Below, piece by piece: positions 40,829 through 47,349 of a stretch of 64,000 bases of DNA (the stretch's first letter is position 1; each line of letters begins with the position of its first letter). This DNA comes from Clostridia bacterium (GTDB taxonomy: Bacteria > Bacillota > Clostridia > Christensenellales > UBA1242): assembly GCA_900767715.1 (NCBI GenBank), contig CAAGAD010000005.1, positions 434,001 through 498,000 of the forward strand, read 5' to 3'. Position numbers and translations under genes: made by a program. The notes under the pieces are model-generated. The model was not told the DNA's origin and ran no database searches. It worked only from the letters and a program-made list of their open reading frames with translations.

Positions 40829-40859
40829 ACTAATATTTCTCCTTAAACGTGACAGACTA

Positions 40860-40928
40860 TAACCAATTGGTTAACTCTATCATAACTCACCAATTGGTGA
40901 ATGTCAAGAAAAACTAACCATTTGGTTA
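40860..40928. promoter_or_regulatory. Three palindromic operators between 40828 and the XRE pair
   Basis: TAACCAATTGGTTA (40860-40873), TCACCAATTGGTGA (40887-40900) and TAACCATTTGGTTA (40915-40928) are 14-bp palindromes at 27- and 28-bp intervals. They fill the divergent intergenic region and suit an XRE dimer. Confidence 0.85.
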
Positions 40929-40952
40929 TATATTTTATTCATAGGGATATTT

Positions 40953-41159
40953 ATGAATACAAAATTCTGTAAACGTTTAAAAGAATTACGAGAATATGAG
41001 CACCTTGGTTATGCCGAACTGGGACAAGAATTAGGCGTGTCTGGCACGGCTATTGCTAGGTGGGAAAATGGTAAGCGTATTCCAAATATTGAGTCATTGT
41101 ACACGATTGCAAAGTTTTTTGGTGTGTCTAGTGATTATTTATTAGGTTTGGAAGACTAA
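40953..41159 (+). CDS. XRE-family regulator 1
   Basis: 68 aa consisting of one Cro/CI helix-turn-helix (YAELGQELGVSGTAIARWENGKRIPNIESLYTIAKFFGVSSDYLLGLED). It has no C-terminal dimerisation domain. It is encoded next to the three operators and is likely to autoregulate. The second XRE gene begins 2 nt downstream; both proteins end with the same FGVSSDYLLGLED. Confidence 0.85.
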   Translation: MNTKFCKRLKELREYEHLGYAELGQELGVSGTAIARWENGKRIPNIESLYTIAKFFGVSSDYLLGLED

Positions 41160-41161
41160 TT

Positions 41162-41365
41162 ATGAACACCATTAGTCAAAGAATTAAAGAGCAACGACTA
41201 TTGAATGGTTTGTCACTTGAACAACTCGCAGAAAAAGTGGGTGTCAGTCACGTGGCAATTAGTCGATGGGAAAACAACATTCGCACACCAAATATGTACA
41301 ACATTATCGCACTAGCAAAGGCGTTCGGTGTGTCTAGTGATTATTTATTAGGTTTGGAAGATTAA
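41162..41365 (+). CDS. XRE-family regulator 2
   Basis: 67 aa, one Cro/CI helix-turn-helix (LEQLAEKVGVSHVAISRWENNIRTPNMYNIIALAKAFGVSSDYLLGLED). It is a tandem duplicate of regulator 1 with a different recognition helix (SHVAISR against SGTAIAR), so it may have another target or compete for the same operators. A terminator follows immediately. Confidence 0.85.
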   Translation: MNTISQRIKEQRLLNGLSLEQLAEKVGVSHVAISRWENNIRTPNMYNIIALAKAFGVSSDYLLGLED

Positions 41366-41389
41366 AAAAACTGCTTCGGCAGTTTTTTT
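41364..41389. terminator. Bidirectional terminator after the XRE pair
   Basis: A run of A, ACTGC, loop TTCG, GCAGT and a run of T. It separates convergent genes. Confidence 0.85.
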
Positions 41390-41603
41390 ATTTTTCTATT
41401 AAGATTTGATTGATTGGTAGGTGCAATGCTAGTGAAAGTTTGAGCATAAGTTTGGCATCGACCAGACGGCGATTGTTTATCACCGAACTGAACGTGCGGG
41501 GGCTCATATCGCAAAGTTCGCTCATTTGTTCAATGGTGAGTTTATTCTGCGTCATATAATCCTTTACTAATTGAGTATTCACTAGATATTGCTTCAATTT
41601 CAT
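41388..41603 (-). CDS. Small XRE-family regulator
   Basis: 71 aa. The helix-turn-helix is LTIEQMSELCDMSPRTFSSVINNRRLVDAKLMLKLSLALHLPINQIL. It follows the ABC-F gene on the same strand by 15 nt, and may therefore be cotranscribed with it. No other domain is present. Target unknown. Confidence 0.75.
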   Translation of the reverse strand: MKLKQYLVNTQLVKDYMTQNKLTIEQMSELCDMSPRTFSSVINNRRLVDAKLMLKLSLALHLPINQILIEK

Positions 41604-41618
41604 TTGTGTTTTTCCTGA

Positions 41619-43196
41619 TTATTTGAGTTCGGTATCGAGATACTCTTCGTAACTGATTTCCTTGTCGTATTCCTTGGTGTCGTTGATGCGAATGATACGA
41701 TTAGCCACTGTGGACAAAATCTCTTCATCGTGTGTGGCGAACAAAATGTTGCCTTGGAACTTCTGCATTCCAGTGTTGAGTGCGGTGATAGATTCCAAAT
41801 CCAAGTGGTTGGTTGGTTCGTCCATAACGAGCACATTGCCCTGCTTCAACATCATACGTGCCAGCATACAGCGTACTTTTTCGCCACCGGACAACACCTT
41901 GGCTTGCTTCAAACTCTCCTCGCCCGAGAAAAGCATTCTGCCCAGCCAACCGCGCAAGAAACTAGCGTCGTGTTCTTTGGTGTACTGACCAATCCAGTCA
42001 ATAAGGTTTAGGTCGCAGTTTTCAAAGAATGCGTTGTTGTTCTGTGGCAAATACGAATAATTAATCGTCTTGCCCCATTGAATGTGACCGGTGAAGTCTT
42101 TGTCCTCACCTGTCAAGATGTTGAAAAGCGCGGTAGTCACTGCGCTGTTGTCCGACAAGAATGCAATTTTGTCGTCCTTTTGAACGGTGAACGTAACTCC
42201 CGAGAAAAGACCCGGTTTGGTCAAGTTCTTGACATACAAAATCTCATTGCCAATGCGTTGGTCAAATTCAAAATTGATGAATGGGTATTTACGAGTACTT
42301 GGTTTAATGTCTTCGATGGTGAGTTTCTCCAACTCCTTCTTTCGACTGGTGGCCTGCTTGGACTTACTAGCGTTAGCGCTAAACCTTGCAATGAAGTCTT
42401 GCAACTCTTTGGCGCGTTGTTCAGCCTTTTTGTTGGCTTCTTTTTGCTGACGGAGTGCGAGTTGGCTCGACTCATACCAAAAGTCGTAGTTGCCGACATA
42501 AAGCGAAATCTTGTTGTAGTCAATGTCGCAAATATGAGTGCAGACCTTGTTCAAGAAATGGCGGTTGTGTGAAACAATCAAGATAGTGCCTTCAAAGTTC
42601 ATCAAATACTCTTCCAACCAGCGAATAGTCTTGACGTCCAAGTTGTTGGTTGGTTCGTCCAAGATTAAGTTTTCTGGGTTGGAGAAGAGTGCTTGCGCGA
42701 GCAAGACTTTCACCTTGATTTTGCCGTCGATGTCTGCCATAAGTTTGTCATACAAATCTGTTGGCACGCCGATAGACTGCAAAAGCGACTCGGCTTCGGC
42801 TTCCGCATTCCAGCCGTCAAGGTCAGCAAACTCGCTTTCGAGTTCGCCCAACTTGATGCCGTCGGCGTCGTTGAAATCTGGTTTGTTGTAGAGCACTTCT
42901 TTCTCGTCCATAATCTCGCAAAGGCGCTTGTGCCCCAAAAGAACGGTCTTTAAAACAGTTTGGTCGTTGTATGCTTCTTGGTTCTGTTGCAAAACAGACA
43001 GGCGCTCTTTCTTACCAATCTCGACATTACCGCTGGTTGGTTCTAGTTCACCCGAAATAATGCGCAAAAAGGTGGATTTGCCCGCACCATTTGCACCAAT
43101 AATGCCGTAGCAGTTGCCCTTTGTGAATGTCAGGTTGACATCTTCAAAAAGTTTTCTGCTACCGAATTGAATGCTTACGTTGTTTACACTTATCAT
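41619..43196 (-). CDS. ABC-F family ATPase (YbiT/YkpA-like)
   Basis: 525 aa with two nucleotide-binding domains. NBD1: Walker A GANGAGKST, ABC signature region replaced by KIKVKVLLAQALFSNPENLILDEPTNNLD. NBD2: a degenerate Walker A (FLSDNSAVTT) but full signature LSGGEKVRCMLARMML and LVMDEPTNHLDLESI. Between them is a short charged linker (ALRQQKEANKKAEQRAKELQDFIARF). There is no membrane domain. Members act on the ribosome; this subgroup is normally housekeeping, not antibiotic resistance. Confidence 0.88.
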   Translation of the reverse strand: MISVNNVSIQFGSRKLFEDVNLTFTKGNCYGIIGANGAGKSTFLRIISGELEPTSGNVEIGKKERLSVLQQNQEAYNDQTVLKTVLLGHKRLCEIMDEKEVLYNKPDFNDADGIKLGELESEFADLDGWNAEAEAESLLQSIGVPTDLYDKLMADIDGKIKVKVLLAQALFSNPENLILDEPTNNLDVKTIRWLEEYLMNFEGTILIVSHNRHFLNKVCTHICDIDYNKISLYVGNYDFWYESSQLALRQQKEANKKAEQRAKELQDFIARFSANASKSKQATSRKKELEKLTIEDIKPSTRKYPFINFEFDQRIGNEILYVKNLTKPGLFSGVTFTVQKDDKIAFLSDNSAVTTALFNILTGEDKDFTGHIQWGKTINYSYLPQNNNAFFENCDLNLIDWIGQYTKEHDASFLRGWLGRMLFSGEESLKQAKVLSGGEKVRCMLARMMLKQGNVLVMDEPTNHLDLESITALNTGMQKFQGNILFATHDEEILSTVANRIIRINDTKEYDKEISYEEYLDTELK

Positions 43197-43248
43197 AGTA
43201 ATAGCCCTTTAATACAGATGAAAATAGGGCGACTGCCCTATTTTTAAA

Positions 43249-43680
43249 TTAGAAAAATCTCTTAACATCAAGAATATTGTTGATGTCGTTGTGTTGAATG
43301 TGATATACGAATGCTGACACTTCGTCAAGTTCGCTAATGGCTTGGCTAGCCACAGACACAATCTCCAAAGTGGTGATTTCTTGTTTCTCCAAAGCGAACA
43401 ATCTGCGTTCAATCTCGTGAGTTAGGTCAATCATATCTGTTTGGCTGATGCCACGGCAATAGGTAGCGTAATTTATGCTCTCCAAAAGTTTGCCAAACTC
43501 GAATGGTGTGCGCACGCCTTCCACGTCGATGACTACCATTGGGTTGCGCTCGATTGTTTCATAACTAGAAAAACGCTTGTGGCAATTTTCGCACTCTCTA
43601 CGGCGACGAATTGAACCATCTTTGAGTGAACGGCTGTCAATCACTCGGCTATTTTCACTTCCACAAAATACACATTTCAT
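43249..43680 (-). CDS. nrdR: Transcriptional repressor NrdR
   Basis: 143 aa. The zinc ribbon is CVFCGSENSRVIDSR...RRRRECENCHKRFSSYE, followed by the ATP-cone (VVIDVEGVRTPFEFGKLLESINYATYCRGI). NrdR represses ribonucleotide reductase genes in response to dATP/ATP. GAGGTAAG precedes the ATG. The match is full length. Confidence 0.95.
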   Translation of the reverse strand: MKCVFCGSENSRVIDSRSLKDGSIRRRRECENCHKRFSSYETIERNPMVVIDVEGVRTPFEFGKLLESINYATYCRGISQTDMIDLTHEIERRLFALEKQEITTLEIVSVASQAISELDEVSAFVYHIQHNDINNILDVKRFF

Positions 43681-43785
43681 ATTTTCTTACCTCGCCACTA
43701 TGATAACACAAAAAAAGCATTTTTACAAGTTATTTTCCACATTTTTTGGCTATATTTTGTAGTGAGAAGCGAATTTATCCACATT

Positions 43786-44067
43786 TTACCGCTTGTTGTC
43801 TAGGCATTTACCGCCGTCATTCGCGTTAGGCGTGTAGTTGACCAGTATGACGTCCTGCCCGATTCGACATATCGCGGTGGCGGGAATGAAGTATTGTTTG
43901 CTCGAACCAAACACTTTGCCCAAGCCCGATTTGGCTTGCGCCAAATACATTCCGCATATACACCCCGACATCGTATCAATGGAAATATCGGTGATATGAC
44001 CAAGACAAGCGCCATTCACCATATTTATCACCAACTTACTCCTTAACTCTTGAAATGTTGTTTCCAC
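43786..44067 (-). CDS. YlmC/YmxH-like PRC-barrel sporulation protein
   Basis: 93 aa from the GTG at 44067, chosen because family members start just before F..LR.K.VIN: here TTFQELRSKLVINMVNGACLGHITDISIDTMSGCI. The end is QYFIPATAICRIGQDVILVNY. PRC barrels of this family are expressed in sporulation; their role is not known. A start at the TTG at 44034 after AAGGAG is possible but would remove conserved residues. Confidence 0.7.
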   Translation of the reverse strand: METTFQELRSKLVINMVNGACLGHITDISIDTMSGCICGMYLAQAKSGLGKVFGSSKQYFIPATAICRIGQDVILVNYTPNANDGGKCLDNKR

Positions 44068-44090
44068 TATACATATATTTATGCCAAAGT

Positions 44091-44119
44091 TTGACAAACA
44101 ATGACATTTGGCGTACAAT
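44091..44119 (+). promoter_or_regulatory. Promoter of the PIN-domain pair
   Basis: TTGACA (44091-44096), 17-nt spacer, TACAAT (44114-44119). Confidence 0.85.
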
Positions 44120-44138
44120 ATGGGCAATAGGAGAAATT

Positions 44139-44318
44139 ATGAAACGCAACGCATTAGATGATAGTTTGGCGAGTGTGGAAAGTTACCGCGCCAATAGACA
44201 AGAAGCCTTGCAATCGATGACGCAAGATGAACGCTTAAAATTTCTTATTAAAGAGCAGAAGCGCGCACGCAAGATTGCAAAAGATTTATTAGATACGGAG
44301 GGTGACGACAATGCCTAA
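44139..44318 (+). CDS. Small partner of the PIN-domain protein (antitoxin-like)
   Basis: 59 aa after AGGAG. Charged and helical (ASVESYRANRQEALQSMTQDERLKFLIKEQKRARKIAKDLL). The C terminus overlaps the PIN gene by 8 nt. Short highly charged proteins encoded directly upstream of a PIN protein usually are its antitoxins, but no DNA-binding motif can be recognised here. Confidence 0.55.
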   Translation: MKRNALDDSLASVESYRANRQEALQSMTQDERLKFLIKEQKRARKIAKDLLDTEGDDNA

Positions 44319-45120
44319 CTATATGGCTATCGACTCGTGCAGTGCTATCTATCTGTCCAAACTTCTATCTAACGCAGACGACACCGCACACATATTGACG
44401 GAATTGGATAACGGCAGTTTTACGAACAAACATTATGCGAATACCCCACCAAAAGAACGTCCACAACTATTGCAAGACAAATATTTGGGCGCTATAAATA
44501 CCACTCGCGATGGCAAAAAGATTTTTGCCAATCTTATGAGCATTCACTATCTCTCCACTTTGATACGCAATAACGAAGTCCAACTCGTCGTCACACCTAT
44601 CGTGTTGAACGAGTTAAACCCAACCAAGAACATTTCACTTGTTCCATTCCTTAGAAAGTATTGCAAGGTTGTAGTCATCAATGGTGAAAAAGCCGTTGCA
44701 AAGCACTGCCGTGATATTGACACTCTTGCCAATCTTTATGCAAAGCACGGCGCTATGGACACCTTCTTCTGTGCCAAAGATAATGCACGCATTCCGGAAA
44801 ACGACGCCTACATTATGGCGGAAGCCACACTACTCGGGCTCAATCTCATCACTGCAAATAGGTGGGATTTCAAAGACAAACGAGAAATGCAGGACGGTGG
44901 CAGATTGAATGATATATTCTATGTGAACGAAGTTTACAACCACACATTCAAAGACCAATTCAACAACATTATGACACCCCGACCTATGAACGAGCACGAT
45001 TTAAGACTTCTACATATTAGTAACCGTTTACGATTTGCCCAAGACTCACCACTTTGCAAAAATCCACACACTTTTTCCCTAATAACTTATCAATCAAATG
45101 TGGTAGAGCATACGACTTAA
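44311..45120 (+). CDS. PIN-like nuclease-fold protein
   Basis: 269 aa from the ATG at 44311, nine bases after GGAGG. YMAIDSCSAIYLSKLL provides the first PIN Asp; TPIVLNELN fits the second acidic site; MAEATLLGLNLITANRWDF (A...G...iT.n..DF) fits the third and fourth. It is longer than the ~130-aa VapC type and has a 45-residue extension after the core. PIN proteins cut RNA. Together with its overlapping small partner it may form a toxin-antitoxin-like system. Confidence 0.68.
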   Translation: MPNYMAIDSCSAIYLSKLLSNADDTAHILTELDNGSFTNKHYANTPPKERPQLLQDKYLGAINTTRDGKKIFANLMSIHYLSTLIRNNEVQLVVTPIVLNELNPTKNISLVPFLRKYCKVVVINGEKAVAKHCRDIDTLANLYAKHGAMDTFFCAKDNARIPENDAYIMAEATLLGLNLITANRWDFKDKREMQDGGRLNDIFYVNEVYNHTFKDQFNNIMTPRPMNEHDLRLLHISNRLRFAQDSPLCKNPHTFSLITYQSNVVEHTT

Positions 45121-45123
45121 AAC

Positions 45124-45167
45124 AAAAAGAGAACATGAAAGCGGTTTAATTTCGTGTTCTCTTTTTT
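45124..45167. terminator. Bidirectional terminator after the PIN gene
   Basis: AAAAAGAGAACA (45124-45135) pairs with TGTTCTCTTTTT (45155-45166) around a 19-nt loop. Confidence 0.75.
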
Positions 45168-45181
45168 GTCCTTATACATTT

Positions 45182-45838
45182 TTACACCATATACATAATG
45201 GCGCGGTTAAGTTTTAGATATTGTTCGCACTCTTTGTAGTTAGGCACGACCGACCCGACCACCGCCCAAAATCTAGCGCTGTGGTTATGCTCTCTAATGT
45301 GGCTCAACTCGTGCACAATGACATAATCTACCACTTCTAGCGGGCAGAACGCCAATCTAAAACAGAAGTTTAGCGAGCCGTTCGCCCCACAACTGCCCCA
45401 GCGCGTGTGTGCCGAGTTTATAGTCACCGACTTATACGCCACGCCCAACTGCCTAGCGAAGCCGTTTATGCTCGATGCGATGTAACTACGCAACATTGTG
45501 GCGACCCAGCGCACGAACTTGTTTTTCGTTTCTGTTTTTTGGAGTTTAATCACCCCGCCCGACTGGCTGGTGCGCGAATAGTCGCCTATGTCCAAAGTGT
45601 AGGTCATTCCCAAGATTTCCACCCTTGCGCCCGACTGCAAAACAAGGCTGTGCGCACTCATACCTTGCTTGGCTTCCGCTTTTTTGGTTACAATCCATTT
45701 TTCTTTGGCACGAATGAAGTCAGCAATGCGCTTATCTGAGCAAACAAGGGGCGTGCGAACAATAAGTCGCCCGATCTCGTCAATCTGCAATGCCACCGTC
45801 TTTCGCCTAGAACGAATAATCTTATCTGGTATTACCAT
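45182..45838 (-). CDS. YgjP-like M48/DUF45 metalloprotease
   Basis: 218 aa. The zinc motif is VIVHELSHIREHNHSARFWAVVG (HExxH with a downstream Asp/Glu-free His cluster typical of DUF45); upstream is TRWGSCGANGSLNFCFRL. It often accompanies type I restriction systems, but none is seen here. No ribosome-binding site; TACAAT ends 11 nt before the ATG, so the leader would be only about 4 nt. Confidence 0.85.
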   Translation of the reverse strand: MVIPDKIIRSRRKTVALQIDEIGRLIVRTPLVCSDKRIADFIRAKEKWIVTKKAEAKQGMSAHSLVLQSGARVEILGMTYTLDIGDYSRTSQSGGVIKLQKTETKNKFVRWVATMLRSYIASSINGFARQLGVAYKSVTINSAHTRWGSCGANGSLNFCFRLAFCPLEVVDYVIVHELSHIREHNHSARFWAVVGSVVPNYKECEQYLKLNRAIMYMV

Positions 45839-45848
45839 AATTGGTTAG

Positions 45849-45877
45849 ATTGTAGCACATTGCCCGACTTTTGTTAA
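45849..45877 (-). promoter_or_regulatory. Promoter of the YgjP-like gene
   Basis: Minus strand: TTAACA (45877-45872), 17-nt spacer, extended -10 TGCTACAAT (-10 at 45854-45849). Confidence 0.7.
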
Positions 45878-45881
45878 ACGA

Positions 45882-45904
45882 AAAAACGCCTATTTAGCGT
45901 TTTT
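45882..45904 (-). terminator. Terminator of the TetR gene
   Basis: AAAAACGC pairs with GCGTTTTT around a 7-nt loop, overlapping the TetR stop codon. Confidence 0.75.
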
Positions 45905-46438
45905 AAGGTTATATGTGTCTATTGCCAAATGCACAAACGTTTTGGCGCGTTCGTAAATGTCGTCGTAATCAAAACTTACGTTGTTTTTCAAATAGTCTAG
46001 AAACAGCCCGACAATGCCGTTCACTATGAAATACAATGTGGTTTCGTCAATGCTTACGATGAGCCTAATCTGTTTAATGGCTTCTTTTTTTACATTGTCT
46101 AGCACGGAAATAGGAATGGCATTGACCATTTTGCGATATTCTGCCTCGTTACGCTTGAAATGGTCGAGCATAGACGCCAAAAAGCCGTCAATGTCGCCAT
46201 TTTTACTGCTGGTGCGTAGAGCAAGGTCCAAACTCTGCATAAGTTCGTCTTTAATCTCTTCCACCACATCATTTGGATTGCCATAATGGTTGTAAAAAGT
46301 GCCACGATTGATGTTTGCCGTCTTGACAATGTCGCTGACCGTGATGTCTGACACAGATTTATTCTTATCCATAAGCGAAATCATCGCTTCGCGAATGAGT
46401 TGTTTTGAGCGAATTGCGTTTCTATATGGTGCTTTCAT
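45890..46438 (-). CDS. TetR-family regulator
   Basis: 182 aa from the ATG at 46438 (TAAGGAG upstream). N-terminal HTH: SKQLIREAMISLMDKNKSVSDITVSDIVKTANINRGTFYNHYGNPNDVVEEI, the classic TetR_N pattern. The C-terminal domain resembles the group with TetR_C_33-like helices (LYFIVNGIVGLFLDYLKNNVSFDYDDIYERAKTFV). A dyad at 46463-46487 is the likely operator. The neighbouring ABC permease is only a remnant. Confidence 0.87.
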   Translation of the reverse strand: MKAPYRNAIRSKQLIREAMISLMDKNKSVSDITVSDIVKTANINRGTFYNHYGNPNDVVEEIKDELMQSLDLALRTSSKNGDIDGFLASMLDHFKRNEAEYRKMVNAIPISVLDNVKKEAIKQIRLIVSIDETTLYFIVNGIVGLFLDYLKNNVSFDYDDIYERAKTFVHLAIDTYNLKNAK

Positions 46439-46462
46439 AATATTTCTCCTTAGAAATTGTGC

Positions 46463-46487
46463 AATGTTTGACACTGTGTGTAACATT
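46463..46487. promoter_or_regulatory. Candidate TetR operator
   Basis: AATGTT-TG-ACAC and GTGT-GT-AACATT form an imperfect 25-bp dyad centred at 46475, located 25 nt upstream of the TetR start. Confidence 0.55.
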
Positions 46488-46560
46488 GAATTGATGCAAA
46501 CTTGTTTTGTGTTCCCGATTTTCTTTTTCCTTATGTAAAATAACATAGTATTCAAATTTA

Positions 46561-46761
46561 GTCAACTGTCTAAAATTAATTTTCGACAAAATTTACAAAC
46601 TCTTTTTCAACTTTTGCTCAATCATCAGCATATTCGACGAAATTTCAATTCTCAATCACACCACCGCATTCATCTGGAAATGGGCAATTCTAATTGGTGT
46701 CGGAGTCATCTGCTACATCGTAGGTTCAATAAAATTCAAGAAAAAGGATTTACCACTTTAA
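46561..46761 (+). pseudogene. C-terminal remnant of an ABC-2 transporter permease
   Basis: The frame is open from 46561 to the TAA at 46759-46761 but has no start. It reads ...ISILNHTTAFIWKWAILIG then VGVICYIVGSIKFKKKDLPL, a final membrane helix with the KKD(I/L)P tail typical of ABC-2 permeases. Beside a TetR regulator this is probably what remains of an efflux operon after deletion. It is followed by a terminator (46768-46783). Confidence 0.65.
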
Positions 46762-46767
46762 CAAAAA

Positions 46768-46783
46768 AACGCCACACGGCGTT
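46768..46783 (+). terminator. Terminator after the permease remnant
   Basis: AACGCC, loop ACAC, GGCGTT, then ATTTTATTT. Confidence 0.65.
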
Positions 46784-46895
46784 ATTTTATTTGTCCTTTT
46801 TTGAAAATAATTATTAAAAAACTAAATTTTTTTGTGCAATTTCGGCGTAATTTTATGATTTTTACGTATATTTTTCGATTATTTTTAAAAAATTG

Positions 46896-46951
46896 TTGAC
46901 AGTTGAATGGGCATTCAACTATAATGACAATAGTTGAATATATGTTCAACT
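46896..46951 (+). promoter_or_regulatory. Metal-regulated promoter with two ArsR/CzrA operators
   Basis: TTGACA (46896-46901), 18 nt, TATAAT (46920-46925). Operator 1, AGTTGAA-TGGGCA-TTCAACT (46901-46920), fills the spacer. Operator 2, AGTTGAA-TATATG-TTCAACT (46932-46951), follows the start point. Centres are 31 bp apart, about three turns. Confidence 0.9.
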
Positions 46952-46980
46952 GTTTAAATATCAATTTTAAGGACAAAATT

Positions 46981-47349
46981 ATGGGTAAAATAGACAACGT
47001 GTGTGACTGCGAAGTTATACACAAAGAAAAAGTCATCAAAGCGAAAGCAAGTATGATTGACGATGAAGCCCTGCTTAACATTGCCGACTTTTACAAGGCA
47101 ATGAGTGACAGCACGCGCATCAAAATAATCAACCTTTTAGAGAAAAATGAGTTATGTGTTTGTGACATTAGTAGCATACTCAATATGACCAAGTCTGCCG
47201 TTTCGCACCAGTTGAAAAACTTGCGCGAAATGAATCTAATCACCAGCAGAAAGGTGGGCAAAGAAGTTTGGTACACCTTGGCAGACGACCACGTGAAGCA
47301 AGTGTTTGACATAAGTCTTGCGCACGTTATGGAGATGGACAATGATTAA
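46981..47349 (+). CDS. ArsR/SmtB metal-sensing repressor (CadC/CzrA-like)
   Basis: 122 aa, AAGGA start. A short Cys-containing N terminus (VCDCEVIHKE) resembles CadC, which uses N-terminal Cys for Cd/Pb. The winged helix has LCVCDISSILNMTKSAVSHQLKNLREMNLI with the CVC pair of ArsR/CadC; the alpha-5 segment DDHVKQVFDISLAHV has the D/H ligands of CzrA. It should leave its operators when Cd, Pb or Zn binds. It overlaps zntA by 8 nt. Confidence 0.9.
   Translation: MGKIDNVCDCEVIHKEKVIKAKASMIDDEALLNIADFYKAMSDSTRIKIINLLEKNELCVCDISSILNMTKSAVSHQLKNLREMNLITSRKVGKEVWYTLADDHVKQVFDISLAHVMEMDND

Noticed and set aside
41619..43196. ABC-F antibiotic-resistance protein
   Set aside because: The short linker and overall motifs fit the housekeeping YbiT/YkpA group better than Vga/Lsa/Msr types.
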